Shown: positions 9,254-17,404 of the stretch, piece after piece
How the letters are laid out: each line of letters opens with the position of its first letter
How positions within the stretch are numbered: the stretch's first letter is position 1
NCBI GenBank assembly: GCA_945905835.1
Contig: CAMDQJ010000001.1
Coordinates: 1 to 64,000 of the forward strand
Direction of reading: 5' to 3'
From: Asaia bogorensis
GTDB taxonomy: Bacteria > Pseudomonadota > Alphaproteobacteria > Reyranellales > Reyranellaceae
Length of the DNA stretch: 64,000 nt
Position numbers and translations under genes: made by a program
The notes under the pieces: generated by a model
Told to the model about the DNA's origin: nothing
What the model saw: only the letters and a program-made list of their open reading frames with translations
The model's database searches: none

Positions 9254-9350
9254 GGCTCCCACAACAATAAGTGCGTTACTCCATGGCGGAAAGCGTAGGA
9301 ATTCGATGGTTGCCAGCACGCCCGGCATTGCACTTATTGTTGCGGGATCC
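9254..9350. repeat. MITE-like element with 21-bp terminal inverted repeats
   Basis: A 97-bp segment is bounded by GGCTCCCACAACAATAAGTG (plus C) at 9254-9274 and its reverse complement at 9330-9350, with 19 of 21 positions matching. The interior has no credible gene. It fills almost the whole 144-bp gap between the two amidase modules. Size and inverted ends resemble a miniature inverted-repeat element or the ends of an IS whose middle has been lost. No target-site duplication is obvious. It could also fold into a long hairpin in the transcript of the upstream module. Confidence 0.6.
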
Positions 9351-9351
9351 C

Positions 9352-10737
9352 TTAAAGCGCTGGCCGACGCTCTTTCCACGATGTTGCCGTCTCGTAGGCG
9401 TGGCCCGCTCTGAGCACCAGCGCGTCCTCGAACGGCCGGCCGACGATCTGCAGCGACAGCGGCAGGCCAGTCCCACTGAAGCCGTTGCACAGCGCCAGTG
9501 CGGGGAGGCCAGAGATGTTAAACGGCATGGTGAAGTTCGGCGTCTCGAAGGAGCTGTAGCTCCCTACCTCAGTGAGGCGAGGCGCCGGGACCGCCGCCGT
9601 CGGCAGCACCAAGAGGTCGACCTCGGTCATGACTTTGGCCATTTTCTCTTGTAGCTCGCGGCGGAACCGGATCGCGCTGATATAGTCCGCCGCCGTGAAG
9701 AATGCGCCTAGTCCAATCCGGTCGCGGAAATTCTTGCCGTAGTCGTTATACCGCGTGCGCAGCCACGGCTCGTGCACGGTATAGGCCTCGGCAACGAGGA
9801 TCAGCCAGCCGCAGGCGTTCCAGTCCTGCAGCTGCGGCAGCGTCACGTCGCGAACCGATGCACCGAGCTGGCGCAGGACCCCGATCGAGGCCTCCATCGC
9901 GGCTCCGACCTCGGGCGCCACTTTCATATCCTTCTCGAAGAAGTGGCGGATGACGCCGATGCGTTGGCCCTTGATGCCGCCATCGAGTCCCGCCCGATAG
10001 TCGGGGATCGCCACCTTGGCGCTCGCGGGATCCGCGGGATCGTGGCCCGCCATCGCCTGCAGCAGTATCGCGCAGTCCTCGACGGTCCAGGCGAGCGGGC
10101 CGGAATGGTCGAGCGTGAAGGCCAGCGGCTGGATGCCGGTGCGACTGACGAGGCCGTAGGTCGGCTTGATGCCAGCGAGCCCGCAGTAGGCGGCCGGCAG
10201 GCGGATCGAGCCGCCCGTGCACGAGCCGGTCCCGCCGAGCACGAAGCCGGCTGCCACGGCCGCCCCGGTGCCGCTCGACGAGCCTCCGGGAAAGTGTTCC
10301 CTCGCCCAGGGATTGCGCGCCGGCGGCCAGGGCAGATCGAAGCTCGGCCCACCGACCGCAAACTCGTGCGTCGCGAGCTTGCCGAGCATGACGATCCCGG
10401 CCTCGGCCAGTCTTGCGACCGTGAATGCGTCACGCGCCGGCACGTAGTCCTGCAGCAGCTTCGAGTGGCACGTCGTCGGGATGCCCGCGGTCTCGTAAAT
10501 GTCCTTGTGCGCAAAGGGGATGCCATGCAGAGCCCCGCGTCGCCGTCCCGCCTTGATCTCGGCCTCGGCAGCGCGCGCCGAGGCAAGGGCCCGCTCGCGC
10601 TCGAGGCGGATGAAGGAATTGAGCTTCGGTTCGTGCCGGTCGATGCGCTCGAGACAAGCCTCCGTCAACGCCACCGGCGAGAGGCGGCCCTCAGCTATCG
10701 CCGCCGCGGCGCCAGCAATCGTGGGAATGCTGGTCAT
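9352..10737 (-). CDS. Amidase-signature family hydrolase (second module)
   Basis: This 461-residue amidase has its lysine in AHKDIYETAG, GGSSSGTGAAVAAG and the cis-serine in CTGGSIRLPAAY. The residue before the cis-serine motif is cysteine where many relatives have aspartate (GSCTGG versus GTDTGG). The start at 10737 is preceded by GGGGAG and overlaps the stop of the upstream small gene (ATGA). It is a diverged paralogue of the amidase at 7562-9004 in the same orientation. The pair look like two copies of one module, each a small partner plus a catalytic subunit, that have diverged in specificity. Confidence 0.93.
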   Translation of the reverse strand: MTSIPTIAGAAAAIAEGRLSPVALTEACLERIDRHEPKLNSFIRLERERALASARAAEAEIKAGRRRGALHGIPFAHKDIYETAGIPTTCHSKLLQDYVPARDAFTVARLAEAGIVMLGKLATHEFAVGGPSFDLPWPPARNPWAREHFPGGSSSGTGAAVAAGFVLGGTGSCTGGSIRLPAAYCGLAGIKPTYGLVSRTGIQPLAFTLDHSGPLAWTVEDCAILLQAMAGHDPADPASAKVAIPDYRAGLDGGIKGQRIGVIRHFFEKDMKVAPEVGAAMEASIGVLRQLGASVRDVTLPQLQDWNACGWLILVAEAYTVHEPWLRTRYNDYGKNFRDRIGLGAFFTAADYISAIRFRRELQEKMAKVMTEVDLLVLPTAAVPAPRLTEVGSYSSFETPNFTMPFNISGLPALALCNGFSGTGLPLSLQIVGRPFEDALVLRAGHAYETATSWKERRPAL

Positions 10738-10952
10738 GGCGCTCCCCCTGTCTTGGCCGCCGGCTTGAAGATCACCGCAGGCTCGACCTCGCGCGGCCGC
10801 ATGCCACCGGCGCGGACCCGCTCGGCGATCGCCTCGACGTAACCGTAAGCCCCATAGAGCTCGCTTTTCTGGGACTCGCTCAGCGGCAAGCCACTTCTGC
10901 GGACCAACGCTTCGAAATCGTCACGACTGATTTTGGGATTTGGTGCGGGCAT
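10734..10952 (-). CDS. AtzG-like / DUF4089-type small amidase subunit
   Basis: This 72-residue protein starts at ATG 10952 with GGAAGAG upstream. It is predicted to be helical (FEALVRRSGLPLSESQKSEL followed by YVEAIAERVR) with a C-terminal tail PREVEPAVIFKP. This layout matches AtzG, the small subunit that joins 1-carboxybiuret hydrolase AtzE in a heterotetramer and resembles GatC. The GatC-like phrase LPLSESQKSEL corresponds to the LxLSEEE segment of that family. Its stop overlaps the start of the amidase gene, so the two should be made in equal amounts. Confidence 0.8.
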   Translation of the reverse strand: MPAPNPKISRDDFEALVRRSGLPLSESQKSELYGAYGYVEAIAERVRAGGMRPREVEPAVIFKPAAKTGGAP

Positions 10953-11054
10953 CGCGCTCTTCCTTCGCGGCAGGTCGCCCAACCGTACCCTCCGACGCGA
11001 AGATATGGCAAGCGCCGATAACACTGCCTCGCTTTATCCCAAAGGTAATTAAAT

Positions 11055-11340
11055 TCATGACGTCATGACGAGGCGGATGGCGCGCCATTTCTGCTCGGCG
11101 AAGGCTTCGCGGGCGGGTCGGGGTTTCTGGCCGAGCTTGCGGATGACGGTGAGTGCCGCGTTGCGCAGTTCGGCCAGCACGGCCGGCGCGGGCTCGTCCA
11201 TCGACGGCGGTAGAAGAAACCCCGTATCGCGGTCGATCGTCCGGAAGTTGCTCATCAAAACCAGTCCAGGCCACAGCGAGAATCAATACCTCCGATTCTA
11301 CACCTTCCTGACCATCACGCTAAGTCCGACAGGCTGCTAG
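11055..11340 (-). mobile_element. IS1182-family 5' end remnant fused to another transposase tail
   Basis: Read on the minus strand, this begins at 11340 with CTAGCAGCCTGTCGGACTTA, which looks like an IS left end. It is followed by a leader and a 67-codon ORF (11055-11258). The ORF opens MMSNFRTIDRDTGFLLPPSM, the usual first residues of IS1182-type transposases, but changes after about residue 22 to a different transposase-like tail ending in WRAIRLVMTS. The catalytic DDE region is absent. It is thus a chimera of two IS fragments and not functional. The left end abuts the stop codon of the neighbouring hydrolase gene. Confidence 0.6.
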
Positions 11341-12578
11341 CGGTTCGCTCTCGCCACGGCGGCGTTCAGCAGCAGGTTGGCGCCGGGCACGGACCGCGTG
11401 AGTTCGATCTTCTCGTTCACATTGTGGCTGATGCCCTCGAAGCAGGGTGTGAAGATCATCGCCGTCGGCGCCATCGTCGCCACGGCATAGGCATCGTGGC
11501 CAGCCTGGCTGCGCATCTCGCGATAGGGCAGGCCGAGTTCCCTGGCCGTCGTCTTGAGAAGCTCGATACACTCGGGCGAGAACAGCTCGGTACCCCAACT
11601 CCAACCGTCCGCGACCTCGATCTCGACATTCGCCTTCTGCGCAGCCGCCGTGATCGCGGCATCGATCTCGGTGCGCATCGCCTGGAAGCGGGCGGGATCG
11701 ATGTGGCGGAAGTCGATGGTGAGCTTCACCTGCTCGGCATAGGTGCCAGCCAGATTGGGAAAGCTTTCGATCCGGGTCGTGGTCGTGCGGCCCTCGTCGG
11801 CGGCATAGGCGAGGCCGATGTCGTTGACGGCGGCGATGACGTAGCCCGCGCCGACCAGCGCGTTCCTGCGCATCGCCATCGGCGTACCGCCGGCATGGCC
11901 GGTGTCGCCGTTGAAGGTGAGCCGCAGCGCCTGGGTCTTGTAGCCACCGACCACGATGCCGATGTCGCAGCCCTCGCGGTCGAGCACCGGCGCCTGCTCG
12001 ATATGCAGCTCGAGATAGGCGTCGAAGGTGCGCTGCCCCAGCGGCGCGGGGCCGGCATAGCCAATCGAATCGAGCGCCTGCTCGACCGTGATGCCGGCAT
12101 CGTCGGTGGTCGCCAGAACGCTTTCCAGCGTCAGCACCTTGGCGAAGGCCATCGAGCCCATCATCGGCGGATTGAATCGCGCGCCTTCCTCATTGGTCCA
12201 GCAGATCACCTCGATGCCACGCTTGGTCGCGATGCCGCGGTCGTTCAGCGTGCGCACGACCTCGAGGCCACACAGCACGCCTAAAATACCGTCGTAGCAT
12301 CCGCCGCAGATCTGGGTGTCGAGATGGCTGCCGATCGCGACCGGCGGAAGCGACGGATCGCTACCGGCACGCCGGGCGAAGATATTGCCCAGCCGGTCGA
12401 TCTCGATGCCGCAGCCGGCCGCCTGCGCCCACTCGACGAACAGGTCGCGCATCTGCTTGTCCTCGGCCGACAGCGCGAGGCGACGCAGGCCGACATCGCG
12501 AAAGCGCCCGATCTCCGCCGAGCGCTCCAGGCTGTCCCACAGCCGTTCAGGATTGACCTCCAGGACATTGGCGACCAC
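11337..12578 (-). CDS. Zn-dependent M20-family N-carbamoyl amino acid hydrolase (second copy)
   Basis: This 413-residue protein is strongly similar along its whole length to the hydrolase at 5252-6496 (both share, for example, ERSAEIGRFRD and PSLPPVAIGSHLDTQICGG). Metal and catalytic motifs GSHLDT, WTNEEGARF, LHIEQ and SQAGHDAYAV are intact. The start is GTG at 12578 after AAAGGAG. The two copies are inverted relative to each other and enclose the DapA-like gene and both amidase modules. Its TAG stop touches the end of an IS1182-like remnant. Confidence 0.93.
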   Translation of the reverse strand: MVANVLEVNPERLWDSLERSAEIGRFRDVGLRRLALSAEDKQMRDLFVEWAQAAGCGIEIDRLGNIFARRAGSDPSLPPVAIGSHLDTQICGGCYDGILGVLCGLEVVRTLNDRGIATKRGIEVICWTNEEGARFNPPMMGSMAFAKVLTLESVLATTDDAGITVEQALDSIGYAGPAPLGQRTFDAYLELHIEQAPVLDREGCDIGIVVGGYKTQALRLTFNGDTGHAGGTPMAMRRNALVGAGYVIAAVNDIGLAYAADEGRTTTTRIESFPNLAGTYAEQVKLTIDFRHIDPARFQAMRTEIDAAITAAAQKANVEIEVADGWSWGTELFSPECIELLKTTARELGLPYREMRSQAGHDAYAVATMAPTAMIFTPCFEGISHNVNEKIELTRSVPGANLLLNAAVARANR

Positions 12579-12749
12579 GCGGGGACTCCTTTGGTTTGCA
12601 GCGCTCTTTCGGGTGGCAGTGTTCTATCAGGAAGCGTGCCAGCCGCCGTTAAGGATAACAACCGCAAAGCAGCCGTGCCAGCCACCCCGGCGTTGCAATA
12701 CCCCGATGATCGCTCTCTAATCGGCGCGCGTCATGAAAGGGAAACGACC

Positions 12750-13613
12750 GTGACCGCCCACCCGAGCAAATACCGCTTTCTGCTGATCAACGCCTTCAGC
12801 CTGACGCCCGGCAACGACTTCCAGATGCGCTCGTTTTCCGGTCCCAAGGAAACGCAAATCTACAATTACGAGGACCTGAAGCCATTCCTCGCCGACATCG
12901 ACTGGGATCTGCACCCCGGCGCGCCCGCTACGCACGGCAACTGGCCAGTGACAACCAAGTTCGAGTTCATCTCGGTCGGCTACAATCGCCTGCCGCTGGT
13001 ACGCGAGGCCTGCGCCAGCGGTAAGTACAACGCCATCGTCCTGCTGGGCGGCGGCGATCCGGGCTACATGGAGGCGCGCGAGATCGGACGGCAGTACCGC
13101 ATTCCGATCACCACGTCGGCGCACAGCCAGATGCACATCGCGGGGCTGCTCGGCAACAAATTCTCCATCGTCGACATCGCCGAGACACACAATATGCAGA
13201 TGTACAATCTGGTCGTGCAGTACCGCATGACCGAGAAGTGCGCCTCGATCCGCAACGTCAACTATCCGCTGCCCAGTCCGAACTTTCCCAACGACAAGCC
13301 GATCCAGCTCGAACAGCAACGCGCCCTACAGAGCGGCAATTCGGGCATGCTAGAAGCGGCGGTGCAGGAATCGATCGCGGCCCTCGAAGATGACGGCGCC
13401 GACACGATCATGCTGGGCTGCTCGGCGGCGTTCTGGATGCAGCCACACCTGCAGAAGCGGCTGCAGGAGATCGGCTGGGACGTGCCGGTGCTGGAAGGAG
13501 CGCGTTCGGCCATCGAGGTCGCCAAGCTGCTGGTCGATCTCGGCCACGATGCAAGCGGGCTTGCCTTTCCCGGCGAAAGGCCGGCCAAGTGGCGGCGCAA
13601 GAAGACGTTCTAG
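12750..13613 (+). CDS. Asp/Glu/hydantoin racemase superfamily protein with altered active site
   Basis: This 287-residue protein starts at GTG after AAGGGAA; the frame is open upstream, but that part is a shadow of the opposite gene. The fold family is supported by the N-terminal LLINAF and the C-terminal TIMLGCSAAF, which supplies the second catalytic cysteine. Where hydantoin racemases have the first cysteine (pattern ACxxDPG), this protein has LLGGGDPGYMEARE, so that cysteine is glycine. A normal two-base racemase mechanism is unlikely; a one-cysteine decarboxylase or isomerase-like reaction is conceivable. Its position beside carbamoylases and amidases fits hydantoin or ureido amino acid metabolism. 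Confidence 0.85.
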   Translation: MTAHPSKYRFLLINAFSLTPGNDFQMRSFSGPKETQIYNYEDLKPFLADIDWDLHPGAPATHGNWPVTTKFEFISVGYNRLPLVREACASGKYNAIVLLGGGDPGYMEAREIGRQYRIPITTSAHSQMHIAGLLGNKFSIVDIAETHNMQMYNLVVQYRMTEKCASIRNVNYPLPSPNFPNDKPIQLEQQRALQSGNSGMLEAAVQESIAALEDDGADTIMLGCSAAFWMQPHLQKRLQEIGWDVPVLEGARSAIEVAKLLVDLGHDASGLAFPGERPAKWRRKKTF

Positions 13614-13657
13614 GTACCGTTCTTGCATCGCCGCGCAGCACACATAGGGGGATATCG

Positions 13658-14623
13658 ATGATCGGCAAACGCAAGCTGCTCGCCGCGACGGCAGGCCTTC
13701 TGGTCGCCGGCCCCGCCGTCGTGCGGGCCCAGGCCAAATATCCGTCGGAGCCGATCCGCTGGATCGTGCCGCGTGCGCCCGGCGGTGGGACCGACATCCT
13801 GGGCCGCCTGCTGGCGCCCAGCCTGGAAAAGAAGCTCGGCGTTCCGATCATCGTCGAGAACCGGCCGGATGCCACGGCGATCGTCGGTGCCATCGCTGTC
13901 AAGCAGGCCAAGCCCGACGGCTACACGCTCTACGCTTCGGACAATTCATTCTACCAGAACCCGGCGATCCTCGATTCGATCCCCTACGACACGCTGAAGG
14001 ACTTCACCGCCATTTCGATGCTGGCGCAGAGCCCACCGATCCTGTTCGTGAACCCGGGCGTGCCGGCCGGCAATCTCCAGGAGCTGATCGCGCTCGCCAA
14101 GAAGACGCCGCTCACCTACGCCTCGGGCGGCATCGGCGCCTCGACGCATCTCGCCGGCGTGATGCTCAACCTGCAGGCGGGCGTTAACATCCAGCACATC
14201 CCGTTCAAGGGCACGGGGCCGGCGCTGATCGCGCTGCTGGGCGGGCACGTTTCGATGCAGTGGGGCGGCATCAGCTCGGCCGTGCCTTACATTCGCGACG
14301 GCAAGGTCAAGGCGATCGCGCTCGCCGGCAACAACCGCGATCCCAACGTGCCCGAAGTGCAGACCCTGCAGGAGCAGGGCCTGAAGGGCGCCGACGTGCT
14401 CAGCGTCTGGGGCCTGCATGCTCCGCTCGGCACGCCGATCGAGATCCGCCGCACCATCCGCAACGCCGTCGCCGAGGTGATGAAGGAGCCCGACATCGCG
14501 AAGAAGCTGATCGAGCGCGGCTACGAGACCATCGCCAATACGCCGGAGGAGCAGGAAGTGCTGACCGCGAAGACGGTCAATCACTGGATCGAGGTCGGCA
14601 AGAAAGTGAACCTCAAGGAATGA
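13658..14623 (+). CDS. Tripartite tricarboxylate transporter (TctC/Bug) substrate-binding protein
   Basis: This 321-residue periplasmic protein has an N-terminal signal peptide (KRKLLAATAGLLVAGPAVVRA, cleavage near residue 23). Typical Bug-family features follow: IRWIVPRAPGGGTDILGR, ENRPDATAIVGA, HIPFKGTGPALIALLGG and the C-terminal helix region. These proteins bind carboxylates or related small acids. The start follows AGGGGGA. No TctA/TctB membrane genes lie nearby, so it is either an orphan receptor or uses a membrane partner elsewhere. It overlaps the next SDR gene by ATGA. Confidence 0.93.
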   Translation: MIGKRKLLAATAGLLVAGPAVVRAQAKYPSEPIRWIVPRAPGGGTDILGRLLAPSLEKKLGVPIIVENRPDATAIVGAIAVKQAKPDGYTLYASDNSFYQNPAILDSIPYDTLKDFTAISMLAQSPPILFVNPGVPAGNLQELIALAKKTPLTYASGGIGASTHLAGVMLNLQAGVNIQHIPFKGTGPALIALLGGHVSMQWGGISSAVPYIRDGKVKAIALAGNNRDPNVPEVQTLQEQGLKGADVLSVWGLHAPLGTPIEIRRTIRNAVAEVMKEPDIAKKLIERGYETIANTPEEQEVLTAKTVNHWIEVGKKVNLKE

Positions 14624-15420
14624 CCGGACGTCTGGCAGGCAAGGTCGCACTGGTCACCGGAGCAGGCTCGGTCGGACCGGGCTGGGGCAACGGGCGCGCA
14701 GCGGCGGTGCTGTTCGCCCGCCAGGGCGCGCGAGTCGTGGCGGTCGACCGCGACGCTGCGGCGGCCGACGAAACCGCCCGGCTGATCGCGGAGGAGCAGG
14801 GTCAGGTACTTGTGCTCGAAGCTGATGTCACAGACCTCAAGTCGGTGATCGCAATGTCCGAGAGCGCAATGAGGCGCTTCGGCCGCGTCGACGTGCTGCT
14901 GAACAATGTCGGCGGCTCAATCCCCGGCGGGCCGGAAGAAATGTCGGTCGAGGATTTCCGCGGCCAGATCGACATCAACCTGACCAGCGTCTTCATCACC
15001 ACCAAGGTCCTGCTGCCGGCGATGGCGAAGCAGGGCGGCGGCGCCGTCGTGAACGTCGGCTCGATCGGCGGGTTACGCCATCTCGGCCACGATCACGTTG
15101 GCTACTCCGCCGGCAAATCGGCCCTGGTGCAGTTCACGCGCCAGCTCGCGGTGCGCTACGCGCCCGACAACATCCGCTGCAACACGGTCATTCCGGGAAT
15201 GATCGACACGCCACTGCTGGAGCACCGCGTGTCGCGCCAGAAGGGTCGTGGCGATCTCACTACTCTGCGCAACGAAGCCAAGACGCGCGTACCGCTCGGC
15301 CGGCGCGGCGATGCCTGGGATGTCGCCTACGCCGCCCTCTTCCTCGCGTCGGACGAGGCGAAGTATGTCACCGGAACGGAGATCCTGGTCGATGGCGGCC
15401 TGATGGCGCGCAGCGCCTGA
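14620..15420 (+). CDS. SDR-family NAD(P)-dependent oxidoreductase
   Basis: This 266-residue short-chain dehydrogenase has a nucleotide-binding glycine motif TGAGSVGPGWGNG, longer than the usual TGxxxGIG. Other marks are LNNVGG, the serine in VNVGSIGG, the catalytic YSAGK and a C-terminal VDGGLM. The ATG overlaps the stop of the TctC-type gene, so the two are coupled, suggesting the enzyme oxidises or reduces the compound that the receptor binds. An aspartate after the second strand (VVAVDRDA) suggests a preference for NAD(H). Confidence 0.92.
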   Translation: MTGRLAGKVALVTGAGSVGPGWGNGRAAAVLFARQGARVVAVDRDAAAADETARLIAEEQGQVLVLEADVTDLKSVIAMSESAMRRFGRVDVLLNNVGGSIPGGPEEMSVEDFRGQIDINLTSVFITTKVLLPAMAKQGGGAVVNVGSIGGLRHLGHDHVGYSAGKSALVQFTRQLAVRYAPDNIRCNTVIPGMIDTPLLEHRVSRQKGRGDLTTLRNEAKTRVPLGRRGDAWDVAYAALFLASDEAKYVTGTEILVDGGLMARSA

Positions 15421-15422
15421 CG

Positions 15423-16217
15423 CTAGCGGTAGGCGCCGTCGACCGGCAGCGCCACGCCCGAAATGAAGCCGGCCGATTCGGAGAGGAGGAATTCGACCGC
15501 GGCAGCGACATCGTCGCCGCTCCCAGGCCTGCCACCGGGATAGCCGCTCAGCAGCGCCGCCCGCTGGTCGGGCTGAAGATTGTCGAACTTGTCGCGAATG
15601 CGGGTGCCCTGCTCGCCCAGGATCAGTCCCGGCATCAGCGCGTTCACCGTTATGCCGAATTCCACCAGATCCTTGGCAAGCTGGGAGGCGAATCCGAGCA
15701 GCGCCGCCTTCGCGGTCGCGTAGGGCAAACGGCCTGTAACCGTCGTCAGCGGGCCCTTCTCGCCATCGGCGATGATCGAGGAAAAAAGTACGATCCTGCC
15801 CCGTCGCCGCTTGCGCATCAGCGGGACCACGGCGCGCGCGGCGAGGAAGGCGCTCGTCAGGTTGAGATCGATGACATGCGTCCATTCGTGCAACTGGAAG
15901 TCCTCGATGTCGCGGGCCCGTTTAGGTCCGGCGCCACCCGCGACATGGACGAGCGCATAGATATTGCCGAAGCGCTCGGCGGCACGAGCGACGGCCTCGG
16001 TCGTCTGCCGTTCGTCCATGACGTCCGCACGGCAACCGTCCAGCCGACCGGACGCGGTGCCGAATTCCGCCAGAATGCTGTCGAGGGAGTTCTGGTTGGC
16101 ATCGACGATGAACACAGACATGCCCCGGTCCAACAATCGCCGCACGGTCGCCTTGCCGATGCCCCCGGCGCCGCCTGTTACGATCGCCGTCGCTCCTTCC
16201 ACCATGCGGTCCGCCAT
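15423..16217 (-). CDS. SDR-family oxidoreductase
   Basis: This 264-residue classical SDR has TGGAGGIG near residue 15, HVAGG in place of NAGG, the catalytic serine in FSSIIADGEKG, YATAK and a C-terminal LPVDGAY. VDAN after the second strand suggests NAD specificity. It converges with the SDR at 14620-15420 (two bases apart) and diverges from the SDR at 16296 across a 78-bp spacer that should hold both promoters. The product cannot be assigned from sequence. Confidence 0.92.
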   Translation of the reverse strand: MADRMVEGATAIVTGGAGGIGKATVRRLLDRGMSVFIVDANQNSLDSILAEFGTASGRLDGCRADVMDERQTTEAVARAAERFGNIYALVHVAGGAGPKRARDIEDFQLHEWTHVIDLNLTSAFLAARAVVPLMRKRRRGRIVLFSSIIADGEKGPLTTVTGRLPYATAKAALLGFASQLAKDLVEFGITVNALMPGLILGEQGTRIRDKFDNLQPDQRAALLSGYPGGRPGSGDDVAAAVEFLLSESAGFISGVALPVDGAYR

Positions 16218-16295
16218 CTATTTTCCCATACCGATTGAAGCCATACGACACACGGGCCTAACCTGTCAGCAGAGTGCTGTGACGGAGGACAAGGC

Positions 16296-17060
16296 ATGGG
16301 CGATCGTGTGGCAGGCAAAATCGCCCTCGTGACGGGTGCGGCAGCAGGTATCGGCCGCGCGATCGCGCTGCGGCTGGCCGAGGAAGGCGCGTTGCTCGTC
16401 CTCGCCGATATCGACGCTGCGGGCCTGGCCGAAACCAAGCGTCTCATCGAGGCAAATGGACAGTCCGTCCTCTCCATCACGGCCGATGTCACCGACGAAG
16501 CGGCGGTGAAGGACCTCTTCGCCACGGCGCTCGCCACGCATGGCCGCATCGACATCCTGGTCAACGACGTGGGCGGCGGCACGTCCGGCCACGTCTGGGA
16601 AGCCAAGGTCGAGGACTGGGACTACATCATGCGGCTCAACCTGCGCTCGGCCTTTCTGTGCACACGCGAAGCCTCGGCACACATGCGCGAACGCCGCTCG
16701 GGCCGCATCGTCAATCTCTCATCGGGTGCACGCGAAGGCACCCCGTGGACGGCCTATTACATCGGCAACGCAGCCTATGCTGCCGCCAAGGCCGCGATCC
16801 ACGGTTTTACGCGGCACGCTGCCCTCGAACTCGCCGAGTATGGCGTAGCCGTGAACGCGGTGGCGCCCGGCCCGATCGAAACCGACCGGACCGGGCCCGG
16901 CTTCCGCAAGATCGAGCACCTGGAATACGGGCCGATCCGCGCTACGCCGCTGCGTCGCATCGGCGTGCCCGACGACATCGCCAACGCCGTGCTTTATCTT
17001 GCATCCGACGAGGCCAACTACATCACCGGCACGACGCTTGCCGTCGCGGGAGGCCGCTAA
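16296..17060 (+). CDS. SDR-family oxidoreductase
   Basis: This 254-residue SDR has TGAAAGIG, ADIDA after the second strand (NAD type), NDVGG, the catalytic serine in NLSSGAREG, YAAAK and a C-terminal TTLAVAGGR. The ATG at 16296 follows GGAGGACAAGGC. A truncated deacetylase gene begins two bases after its stop, suggesting that the SDR and the intact deacetylase were once one operon. Confidence 0.92.
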   Translation: MGDRVAGKIALVTGAAAGIGRAIALRLAEEGALLVLADIDAAGLAETKRLIEANGQSVLSITADVTDEAAVKDLFATALATHGRIDILVNDVGGGTSGHVWEAKVEDWDYIMRLNLRSAFLCTREASAHMRERRSGRIVNLSSGAREGTPWTAYYIGNAAYAAAKAAIHGFTRHAALELAEYGVAVNAVAPGPIETDRTGPGFRKIEHLEYGPIRATPLRRIGVPDDIANAVLYLASDEANYITGTTLAVAGGR

Positions 17061-17062
17061 CC

Positions 17063-17290
17063 ATGGATACGTCGACCAAACTCGCGAGCGGTCTTGACCG
17101 CGACATCGCCGCGCTGAAGGCCAAGGTTGTCGACTACGGCGCGCGCCACCGGCTCATCGAGAAATGCACCTGGCCCGAGGGCAAGCGCATGGCGGTGAAC
17201 TTCACGGCGGATTTCGACGCCATGCTGCTGCGCCGCCTGCGCAGCGGTTGTTCCCGATTCGGCTTCGGCTCAGCATTCATGAGGGCATAA
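17063..17290 (+). pseudogene. 5' fragment of a polysaccharide deacetylase-like gene
   Basis: The first 60 or so codons match the N-terminus of large polysaccharide deacetylase-family proteins (GARHRLIEKCTWPEGKRMAV followed by NFTADFDAM), with the conserved aspartate of the deacetylase motif. After about LLRRL (17240) the similarity stops, and the frame runs a further 15 unrelated codons to TAA at 17288. The start sits two bases after the SDR stop. A deacetylase C-terminal fragment on the same strand lies at 20790-21049, across the TRAP cluster. The remaining 114 bp to the TRAP genes carry nothing I can name. Confidence 0.75.
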
Positions 17291-17404
17291 CCTTCCCAGC
17301 GCCTCGCTGGCGTTCGCCAGTCGGCCATTTCGGTATGGCAACGCAGAGTGCCGCGACTAGGCGCGGTTGTCGACGCGCACGTGCCGCCGCGCTGGCCGTG
17401 TCGC

